Shown here in pieces: positions 42,101 through 54,100 of a stretch of DNA of 64,000 nt. The stretch is from Nectonema munidae. Its lineage: Eukaryota > Nematomorpha > Nectonematoida > Nectonematidae. Every line of letters starts with the position of its first letter. Position 1 is the stretch's first letter. The position numbers were made by a program, and so were the translations under genes. Location: NCBI GenBank assembly GCA_030549495.1, contig JAUIRK010001036.1, positions 126,501-190,500 of the forward strand. The letters are read 5' to 3'. The notes beneath the pieces are model-generated. The model saw nothing but the letters and a program-made list of their open reading frames with translations, had not been told where the DNA came from and did not search any database.

Positions 42101-45100
42101 CTGGCTTTTTTTCTACAATTTGATGTTAATAACATAATGAATTCATAAATGGAGTGGGCATCGTCCAGGAATAACATCAACCCATTTTCCCTTCATTTTT
42201 CGACCCCTTTTCTCAACTTATGAATACCTATATTTCTACTTTATAGCATAATGTTTGTGGTGGGCAAATTTACTCTCCTAGAAGAAAAAAATTTGAAGAA
42301 CCACGTGAGAAAAGGTAGTGTTTTTACATTATAATTAAATATCCAATTTTAGAGATTAAAGTTTTTTATTTCTTAATAAATGTTAATTTTATTGAGACTT
42401 TTATCTTCATGGTGATTAAAAGTTATTAATAAATTTATATACTTAAATTATTTTTTAGTATCGGTATGGTTGAGCATCCGTATATGTTTAAAATGTTATC
42501 GGAATCGGTCGAAAAATTGAGATCGGTACATTTAGAAAAAATAAACGAAAATTTTTGTGTTTATTCTGATACGGTAGCATAACTTCGTTTTAACCCTAGG
42601 TAGAAATATTGCCTATTTTTATACTTAGAAGTTTGTTTGTTTTAAAAAATGTAAAAAGAATTTCAAATAATTATTTAACCAATAGCAATCTTAACACTGA
42701 GAAGGCGCTAAAATACAAACAGACAACAAATACACTGCATACTTATTATGTAGAAATTAATCTTACATAAGGATGATTTAAATATTCATATACCTTTTCT
42801 AACATTATGAAACTTTTTTGGGATAGAGTATCACCGCTATGGATTCACGAAAGTAGGTTACCTTTTTATTGTGCTTTGCTTTGTACGTTAGCACTATCAT
42901 TCCAAATTTTTGTGAGAAGGTAAATTTAGAACAGAATACTTGTCTTTTTCTTTGAAATTTTATGCTAGTAGTGACTCGTCCTACTATTGTTGACTAGAGT
43001 TTCAAGGGCATTTTTATATAATGTTGGATTATAAGTTATTTAACTAAATAACTTCGATCAAAAGTCTCGAAACCGAAAAGCACTTTGCTTACAATAATAG
43101 CACTTGCAAAAACATAATTACATATGAGAAATGTGTCATTCTTGATAGATTGAAATTCAAACTTTTCAAAGAATAAGTAAAAACCAAGTCTTTATTCGTT
43201 TAAATTTAGGAAATTCAAATATTAACATATAATTTTGCGAAAATTGACCAATTTGAATTTTTTGTTTAGAAATTTTTCTTCAAAATCTAAAAAACAATAT
43301 TCAATATAATCAGTAAAATATAAGGCGCTTTTTCAAAAGATGTATGCGCAAAACAGACATTTATAAATCTCATTTCATTCGTATTAAACCACGTTATCCC
43401 TCCTATGCGGCATAGTTTTTTAAATTATCTGAAAGAGTGGAGTAAAGAAAAAAATATGATTATTAAAAAAAATTCTAAATTCCTTTTCAAGTTATATTTA
43501 TCAAAAAGCTATCTATCTAAAACAGCTATATGATTTTTAAAGAAAAAATATAAAATACTAAATTTGACTACGGATCAGGTAGAATCTAGTAGAGGAAAAA
43601 GCAAATTGCTAGAGGAGAATTAGATGATTTAAAAAGCCCAAATGTAAAAAACATGTTTTTCCATCTAATAATTTGACAGTTTAAATAAAACGAAACTCAA
43701 ACATTGATTTACTTCTTCTCTCTCTTCACCACATACCCCCTTATCAGGGTACGCAATTCTTTTACTTCTAAATCGTATATATGCAGCATGCATAGGGTAA
43801 GATAAAACATGTTACATTATACAACCACAATTAAAAATAACAAGGATTTCATGTCAAAACCATTACAAATCTGAAGTCACATCATGTAGAAATTGTTATT
43901 GGGTTATTGATTTTCATGCAAATGAAAAAATAAAAAATGTCACGCTTTCATTTTCGAAAATTAAGCGTCTGCTTTTCTTTAAAAATGCAGAGTTGGAATG
44001 TAAACCTTTTCAAAGCTTCATTTTATTCTTGCAAACGAATGTAAGCTCTTTGTAGTCAACATCATTACTGATTAAGATGCTAGGCTGTTCAATATAGAAA
44101 GGTTTTCGAGTAACAGGACTTAGACTTCAGATTCGTTTAAGTAAAAAAAAAGTATGGGGGACATATAGCTAGAACACTAAAATTGTGATTAGATGCATAT
44201 TACCTTCCATGGCGGCTTGAAGAGCACAAATGGGATCCACTTCAGCGACAATGACGCGGGCCCCGTTTCCCCGGAGGGAGGCCGCACTTCCTTTGCCCAC
44301 GTCGCCATATCCCGCGAGAAAAGCGGTTTTCCCGCTAAACATGACATCTGTGGCTCTGCGTATGCCGTCACACAAAGATTCCCGGCAGCCATATAAGTTG
44401 TCAAATTTGCTCTTTGTGATGGAATCGTTCACGTTGAGTAGGCGAAGCTTCAGAGTTCCACTCTTCAAGCGGTGCTTGGCTATGTGAATACCAGTCGTGG
44501 TTTCTTCTGAAGCGCCAAAGATGTCTGCAAATGATGCATAGTTCGATTAGACCCCTTCAGCTAACTTTTTTACACCGGGCATGCTCAGCATTGTGTAAAC
44601 CCATGCCTGATCTACAAAATTTTCTACAGACAACTCCCACCCAAACTACAACATCAAAATCTGACTCAACGCTTTAATATGCAAACTAAATCATTTGAGT
44701 TGTACTACTGAACAAAAAATTGGGTGCATTTTACTCATATGCTTTTAGGCTAATATCAGTGGAAAGAAAACGGAGTTTTAAAAAAAATAGTTTATTCATT
44801 ATGAAATTTTCTAGAAAATATATAATAAATTTTACAAAACAAAAATTAAGGTTATATATTCATTTAAACAAAGTAATTGTTTTTCAAATAATAATTTTAT
44901 TTTTTTTGTTTTCATTTTACTTTTAAAATCGAAATGTCACGTTTTAGCATAGTCTATAATTATTTTAAAGAAAAAAAATACGTTTCATTGCTTGGTTCAT
45001 ACAAATAATGAAAAAAATTGTAATAGTGAAATAACAAAGTTAAAAACGGGTAGCCTTTGACAAATTTTCCAAAAATTGAAAATATTTTTGAATATTTTCT

Positions 45101-48100
45101 AAAATCTCAGTTATCTATAAGCATCAGTGTTTCAAAAAAAGATTTTGAAACTCTTTATTTTTGCGGGTTGGCTGAAATTACACTGGTTTATCGCTGCTGC
45201 TGCGAAAGTGTACCAAAATTCCACACTTTTCCCTGAGAGTATTTGCTTTTACTCTCTAAGTTTAAACAATGCCTTGTTTTGAACTGATAGATTATACTCA
45301 TATAAAGATAGTATAATCTAGGGGCTAACAACAACAACAACATTTTAAAAATGGAATATTGAAGATTTTAATATTATTAAAAAAAGATCTGGTAAGAGTA
45401 TGGTGATAGACAGAGCAACAAGATGGAGGAGTACATTTTTAATGTTGAAAAGAATTTCAAAGTTGAATTTAATAAATCTGTCATTGCAACGTCAATATAT
45501 TACTCCAAGTGAAACATTTATAAAGTGGAAGACAATTTTTGATTTAGAAGTTATGGGTGACAAAAGTCAAGACTTTGTTTCAAGTTTGAATAAAAGAGAA
45601 GAAAAAGTATTTGAAAACAACATTCTACTTGCTGAAATGTGGATAAAACTGAAAAAGATGAATTTTTTTATAACAAATGTTAGTGTTTTAAAAACCTTTC
45701 CATAATTGTTGAATTTTGTTTGACACGTTTCTGAAAAATTAGTTCTTCTAAGTCGGTGAAAATAGAGTGGGTTATCTGCAAAATTGCCTTGACTGTAGTA
45801 GTTTCATAAATTTCTTAAATCATTCAAATCCAAATGAAGTAAGGCATTTAATGGTGGTTTCGGCTATACCAGCCGTTTTGTTTTAAGCATATTTAATAAA
45901 CATTGTCATGTGTCACGCACCTTATAAAGTATAGATAACATATGATATCTTAGCGTCACCTTAAAAAAGCATACAAAGGATAGCAAGCATATAATGTTGG
46001 TTTATATGTATACGTCTTGTCGTTTCGAGCGTCACCTACTTTATAAGTATAGGAAACATATGATCATTTAGTGTCATCTTGTTAAAGTATACAAAGGATA
46101 GCAAGTAAATAAAATTGGTTTGCATATATACTTCTAATTGTCACAATCAAATTTGAAAGGTCAAAATCAGCGGAAGAGTTATCGAAACAGCTACGGTTTT
46201 GTGCGTGAAGGGAAGCATGTTTGAAATGCCTATTTTGGTATTTGAAAAAAAAGTACTTATCATACAAATAAGGAATAAAGTGCATACATGGAATGAGTTG
46301 AGGGTATTTGTCATGAACGAGAGACGTAAGATCTCCACCATCATCCAGAATCATGTTAAGAGGTTGGCCATCACGAAATATCAACGTCTGAAAGAGTATA
46401 CACAATAGTTATAACTAGAGCGCGAAAAAGTCAATAAAGTCAATTTTTATTTTAATGCTAGTATATTTTAGAAACGCTGAAATAGAAGCATAAAAGTAAA
46501 CAAATTTAAATTTTCAGAAATTTATAAGGTCAATAAAGTCAATTTTAGTTTTTAAGGATAAGGTCAATTTTTTTAGCTAATAAGTCAATAAAAGCAATTT
46601 TAGAAAAATGGGGTTGACTTTTTTTGATAAATTCTTATTTTTAGAACACAGATGCCCTACATTTTGTGTCCGAGACGAGACTGGCACCCAGAAATAAATC
46701 ACAAGATCAGTGAAATCTAGGTTGACCTTTAACTTATCAATCATATAACACAAAAATCCTATCCTGGATGACAAATGGTCCAAATTGAACGATGTTAAAT
46801 AGTGTTATACATTGAAAACTCATTTGGTGGCAAGTATATTGACAAAGTAGAATTTCATCGGGGATAACAATTACGCGATAGAGTCGACTTGTTATCCTTT
46901 GCATTCCTTAAGAATGCACTGTTTTGTTGTCTAACTAGCTTTATATATGTTACTTATTGTAGAACAAACTTTACGACTACGACTTGCCTACATTTATAAA
47001 ATTTTTGATACATAAAATAACAAAAAAATTAATAATTAAACGATAATTCTGCAATGACGTGAAATTTACTCAACGCAAATCAGGGTAAGTTAGATCTAGG
47101 ATAGACTGTATGCAAATTTGTTAAATGAACATCTTTGATACTCAAATATGCTTACATTATGATTTTATTTCTATTACAACACTCATTTCCCACATTCGAA
47201 TAACATTTCATGCCTTCGAATTACTCTAAATCAAGAACAAAATGAAAACATCATTGTCAATAATAATCTGAGAAAAGTTTCTTCAATAGTCTTTTTCCAT
47301 TATTTATTTTTGACATATGTTCTTTCTATGTATGTTTGATATCACGTATGTAACAATTTTGTTTGCTCAAAATGACAACATTATTGTGTCTGAGAAAAGC
47401 TTAGCAATCTCTTTCAAGTATTTATCTTTGACATAGATATACGTTAGATATCTATCACTTATGTAAGAAACCAAAGATGCTTTTCTTTTATAGATCATTA
47501 TTGAAACAGTATTACACTAACTCATTAACATCTGTCGAAACTTTCATTTATACAAATCTCTAATTACTCAGTTGTCATATAATTTCCTTTTGGCTTGTTT
47601 TTTTATAGTTCGAATTCCAATTTCTTACTACTTTTGAATTTTTTCATAACTAAACTAGTATAAGTTGTTTTTGATGTTTTCTCTTGTTTGACAAATGCCA
47701 AAAACTGCAAAAAGTTCATCGCAAAAGGTTAAAGAAATATTAGTAAAGTTTCCTGATGAGTTCAAAACAACTCCTAAAAATGAACTTTTTTGCAAGCTTT
47801 GTAACTGCCTCGTTAATCACAGCAAATTGTTTTTTATTGAAAGTCATAGAAAAACTGAAAAACACTCAAAAAAAGTTTATCTTCCATCTTCTTCCAGTCA
47901 AACCTTCATTCACGATAATAATTTCATAAAAAAAGTAACAGAATCTTTCTTATCAGCAAATATACCTCTTAATAAACTGAATCATCCTTCAATTAAAGAA
48001 TTATTCAAATACATGGGTTATGAATGCCCCAATGCAAATTCCTGTCGATACTACATTAAAAGTCTTGCAGAATGTGTTAAAGAGAGTATAAAGAAAAAAG

Positions 48101-51100
48101 TGAAAGATAGCTACTTGTTTTTAATTGTAGATGAGTCTACATTCGCAAACAAGTCTTATGTTAATGTTTTAGTTGGTGATTTAAATTTCCCTAATAAAGC
48201 GTACCTAATTGACTCCGTTTGTTTTTCAACTTCAGTTGATAGCCAAAAAATTACGCAAATTATTGATGAAGAAATAAAATACCTGGGAACAAAAAGAGAA
48301 AACTTTGTTCTTCTTATTACTGATGCAGCTACATACATGAAAAAAGCTGGAAAGACCTTAAAAATTTTGTATCCAAATTTATTCCATATATTTTGTTTGG
48401 CGCATCTTTTGCATAATTGTTGCTTGAATATCAGAATAAGATTTGGAAAAGTTGATAATCTAATTTCTTCTCTCAAGATGTTGACGGTGAAAAACAAAAG
48501 AAGGCAGAAAATTTTCCAAGAAATTGGCTTACCACCTAAGCCTGTTGTTACAAGATGGGCGTCTTGGTTGAGAGCTGCTTTTTGGTATGCAGAAAAATAC
48601 GTTGATGTTAGGAAAATTGTGCTTGAGTTTTCTGATGATGGAACTATTGTTGAAAAAGCTAAAGAAGCCATTGTTGTAGAATCTTTATCAGAAAACTTGA
48701 AGGAAATATTAAAGTACAAACCGTTGCTGGATTTAGTGGAAAAGTGCAAAGATGAGAATTACTGTGTTCATGAGGCATATCAAGATATAGTACACCTAAA
48801 AATCATGGACGACATTTGTGACTTGGATAAATATATTTCCAACAGATTAGAAAATAATGATGTGGAAATTATCATGAAAAAAACAAGAGAAGATATTAGC
48901 CCACATCTGTACAGTTTGCTGGAAAATGCGCAGCCAACTTCAATAAAAGTCGAAAGAAGTTTCTCAATGCTAAATAATATATTGAACAAAAATCGAAATT
49001 TTAATGATGAAAACGTTGCAAAGTACCTGATAATGAACTACAATTATGATGTTATGCATAATATACATTTATCATAAAAAAATAAACATTTATACATGTA
49101 AACTTTATTTAAAAAAGTCAATTTTTTTAGTCAATTTTAAAGTTTTTAAGTCAATAATGTCAATATTTTAAGGTCAATTTCATTTAATTTTTAGGTCAAT
49201 TTTTTTCGTGCTATAGTTATAACTTTTCATTTTTTATGATAGTGATTTTCCTGATATGTAGTTAGATGAACTTTTTTAATAGTAAGAGAAAATTGTGTTT
49301 TATATGATTTGTCTCCAAAAAAATTTCACACATAGCTGTCTATAACTGATATAAAGTTTTTCTTTTTTATGATATTTAGTGTGCTTTTTTTCATAAAAAG
49401 TGAGTTAAATCCTATTTTAACTTTAGTTTTATTATAAAACTTATTGAGTATACAAAAAAACATTTTAAATAATGGACTTTATTGAAATGATTTCATAAAA
49501 ATTCATTAGTACATTATTTTTCGAAAAAGACATGAGAGGCTACAAATTTTTTTTTAAAGAAGTTCATTGATAAAATTTATTATTTAGTTTCTTTGATCAT
49601 CTATTTTATATCTATTATATATATTTTTATTTTAAGCATTGTTTTGTTTTAAAATTAAAATGAAATAAATTTTCTAATTTCTAAAATAGAAAGATACTCT
49701 TATAATAATTATGTCACACAAAAAAGTTATACAGTAATTGAAAAAAATAAAGGTCAATAGAAAGAAAATTTATTAAAATTTCAAGAATCACATAAAAAAA
49801 GACGATGTATTCGTTTGCAAGAAATTCTTTAAGGGATTTCACCAAAATTCCAATGAAGACACATATCATAGGTCGTTTTCATTTTCTCGCCAAAACAATA
49901 AAAGCAACAAAAAAAGAATCAATGCTATAAGAGACGAAATCATAAATTTATGGGAAGAAAAACTTAATTTCCCACGTTTACCTGAGCAAGCAATCCAGTT
50001 AAAACTGAATAATTTGGTATCTTTTTATCAAAATTGTTTGAAAAAACAAAAACTGGATTGTTTCGATGAAATATTTGATATTACGCAAACAAAAGGTGTT
50101 TGGCTATGTTCGGAAGATAAAAAATTTTATCAGCTCCAAGTTGACACTAAAGGAAAACAAAGATACTCAAATAGTCAATTAGCAAAAGCGAATTCTATTC
50201 ATCCATCAAAAAGAATGAAGAAAACGTAGGAGCAACATGCAACTAAAAAGTCAATTACTACTTATGAAGATGATGAGTTGACTGAGAATCTTCTATCAGT
50301 GAGTTGCAGCAAAGTGAATAAGAGGAACCTGCAGTAAAAAATATAATAAAACTAATTTAGCTACTAAATTGGTAACAAATATATCTTTATCAAGGAGGAA
50401 AGCTGAACAAAGAGGTTTGCAAAAGTTTTCAAGAACAAGGTAGTGAGGTTCCCATTCCAACTCAACCAGCAACATACAAAGCTGTTAGAAGAAAAGGATT
50501 TGATATGAAAATAGAAATGATGGAAATTTCATCTAACGAATTTTGGTTTGTCCATTTTGATGGGAAAGAAATGATGGTAATGAAATTCAGGTTATAGTGC
50601 TGAAAAATGAAACAAGAGAAGTTAGGGTAAATGCTGCAATAATAGTTGATGGAAAATCTCGAACAATTGCTGACTTCGTTGCAAATACAATTGAAGAATA
50701 TAAGCTTTGGGTGTCGATAAAAATGATCATCAGTGATGCTACAAATGTTGTCTAGGCAAAAACATTAATAAATAACATAGGGTTTTCAAGTTGAAAAAAG
50801 CTATAACCCTAATAAATTTCAAAATTTATTATAAAAGAATTTTAGTCCAATGAACAACATCAGTATTATTTGTGGACATTATTACACTTGCACCTTCTAA
50901 TTACCTTCTAGCTCAACAAAGGAACAAAATCATTTATACGATGGAGTCCAGCCAAAAACAAACTGATAATAATTATTCATGTTCGCTTTTAGTTTTACAC
51001 TCATCTATTAGGATTGCTCCCGATTCTTCTATTTCGTCTCTAATCACATAAATAACGCTTTGGGATATAACATATTCTTCACATGATCGTAAAGAGAAAT

Positions 51101-54100
51101 AATTTGCAGTTTTAAATTTTTTATAAACGCATCATGTATTTCTCTAAAGGTAGGATTCATAAATACCATGAGATTGATAAATTCACGATATTTATCCCAG
51201 TTCAGTGAATCAGAAGTTTTATTAAAAAAATATATAATACTTTCAAAAATATTTAAATAGTTGAGGTTTTTGACAAAAATTAAGTAGCAAGCAGGATCTA
51301 AAATTGGAAAAATAGAAGCGCTTACGCCTGATTTTATTTGTTTGAGACTTTCCCATTAATTAAGACATGAAGAGAAAATTAACATGTAATAACACTTTTA
51401 TTACTGCTTATTGTTTTTCATCAGTTATTGAAACCTTACAGATTTGAATGTTCGAGTACTGAAACTTAAATACTTAAAAGCCTTATCGCTAGATATTCTA
51501 TACTCTAACCAAGTGAAGGTTTATACCATGAGTCTTAAAATGATCTCTTTTCATGTTTATTTGAAAGCAACTTTGAAGACTCCGAAAATTATTACTTAAA
51601 AATTAAGTCACTTTAATTTTATATATTCTTCAATTTTTTTATATATCGTATTCTTTGGAAAATAAATGTATTTTTTCTAAAATCAACAGTTAGACTTATA
51701 ATGCGTGAGACTTGTGTATCGAATGAAGTAAAAAATTTCAATTTAAACTTTTCAATAGCAATCTTTTTCCATTGAAAATTTTCAAATATAGATATTTTCA
51801 ATTTGAAATTTTAGAATTTAGTTAACATTTTTTTAAAAACTTTTCGAATCCATTTTTTATTTTTGAAAAACCCACGTTTATTTTATAATGTTTACAATGA
51901 TATTCTATATTTTATATATTAAAATTTAGCACTTTATTAAAAAAATGTAATCTAGTTTTTTCACTTTTGAAGAAATTTAAATCGTCATTTTTATTTTCTA
52001 TTTTATTGATACTTGTGTTTAAAAATTTTTAATGGCACCTGTAAAAATACATGCTGCGAAGCAATTTTTAAACGCAATGCTATTCGTTACTCGGTAAAAC
52101 ATGGGAATAGAGTAGCTGCAAGGAAATTTAATATAAATGAATCAATGGTATGGAATGGAGGAAGCAAAAATATGAACTACGCCAAGTAAAAAAGAGAAAA
52201 CAAAGCGAGATGGCCACAGTTGAAGATAATATTGAGCAGAGGGCCCTTCCTGGTGTTTTTGTATTATGAAAAGATGTAATCTTCCTATTCGCACAAAAAC
52301 TAGAGCTTTGCAGCAACTGTCAAACTATTATAAAGATATATCAAACATATATAAGGACGAGGTCCCACTTACATTTGACACCCATTGAATCGGACGGTCG
52401 AGAAAGCGAGGTTATTAAATTATTTATGCGCACCAAAGAAAAAGAGAAATCGTCTTTTACTGTTGTTCTTAGTTGTCAGGCTAATGACCAGAAACTATCT
52501 CATATGATTATTTAAAAAAAAACTTTACCGAAAGAAAAGTTTCCAGCCGGGTGTCATATCAAGGCTAATTCAAAAGGTTGAATGGACGAGCAAAAGATGA
52601 ATGAGTGGCTAAGTGAAATTTACGTGAAAAGACCAAATGGTTTTTTCCACACATTACCATCCCTGCTGATCTGTCCATCTTACTGGTAGCATTAAAACCC
52701 AAGTAAACCAATTCGGATCTTGTAATTATTACAGGAAGATTAACCAAAGAATTACAAGCGCTAGATACTGGTGTCAACAAGTTGTTTAAAGTCAAACGAA
52801 ATTATTGAACTCGAATACTGAAAATGAAGAGTTTGATGGATTTGAAGATAATGAAATGAGTGGAAGTTAAGTGTGATTTTTTGTATTTTATAGTTTGAAA
52901 ATGATTATGAATGAGTTTAACTTGTTTTCCTTTTTATTGCGCATTATGATTCGGTGCGCCTTATGTATAAAGCCAGACATTTATTTAGAGTATTTTTGAC
53001 CATGCGCCTTTTGCCTAATAATCCCAAAAATACAGTACATTAATTTAGCTCTTTCAGTTACAGTAGCCAATAGGGATAGACCTTTTAAGGTAAAAATATA
53101 TTTCCTACGCGGAAAAAGCTCAAATTCCTAGCTAGAACACGTCTACTGATCAACTATAGCTCAAATTGTGATTATTATATCAAATGAACAGGAAACATAT
53201 AAAAAATTATATTTGAAATATCCATTCCAAAATTTAGCCTTAAAACAAGAAAATTAACATGGAAAGTCTACTCAGAAGCCAAACAAGTCCTTAAAATAAT
53301 ATTAAAATTCAGAGAATGTAAAATTAATGTGAGGGGGATTTGGGAGTACTTTAAATACAAATACATTGAGATTTCTCAAATACAAATATTTTAAAAAGTA
53401 GACAAAACAAAATACTATGCTCACAATGCATGAATACTTTTCAATATTTATTCATTATAATTATCACATTTTAAACATCTAAAATGTAATAATAAGATTT
53501 GGTACATCTGATACAAATTTAAATTTTATTCAGCTTTCATTACTTCCAATGGCATATGCTATTGCTAGTCGTTACTGTTACATTCCAAAAAAACATTAAA
53601 GATTCAAAAGAGGCGTCATTTATTTTGGCATCTATCGCGTCTGAAGACTTTACAAGCAATACTGAATAACAGGAGCAGGCGAAGATGGAATTTTGAAGCA
53701 TGTAATTTCCAATATGGCAAATGATACGAGTCTTCAGGCATGAAGTCACTTGGTAGGGAATTATTCACCTCAATTTCTATAGAGTTGGCAGCTTTGGTAT
53801 TGTTATTGGTATCAATAATGGCTAAAAAGTATTCTTTACGCTTTTTTGTGATAGTCGTTGTTGAACATGGGTTTGTGTATCAGTAACAGTAGCTAGTTTC
53901 GTGAATTTTTGAATTAGTGATTTGTTATTTTCTCGTCCTGTTTTCTATTGTGTATATCACATTAAACACATAATTGATCATTGGCTATGACCTGGTTATG
54001 ATGATTACTAGTGTTCTTAAAAAAATATAGACACTTCTAGTCAATGTTAATCTACTCTGAATGTCTACATAGTCCTTGTGATTTCAAGCCTTAACGAGCA

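Noticed and set aside
44189-44487. Three further ORFs on both strands over the AHCY exon
   Set aside because: They are shadow frames of the GC-richer exon 44204-44524, whose frame is fixed by AHCY homology and splice phase.
48156-48989. Long antisense ORFs (197 and 69 codons)
   Set aside because: Antisense shadows of the hAT transposase at 47695-49077.
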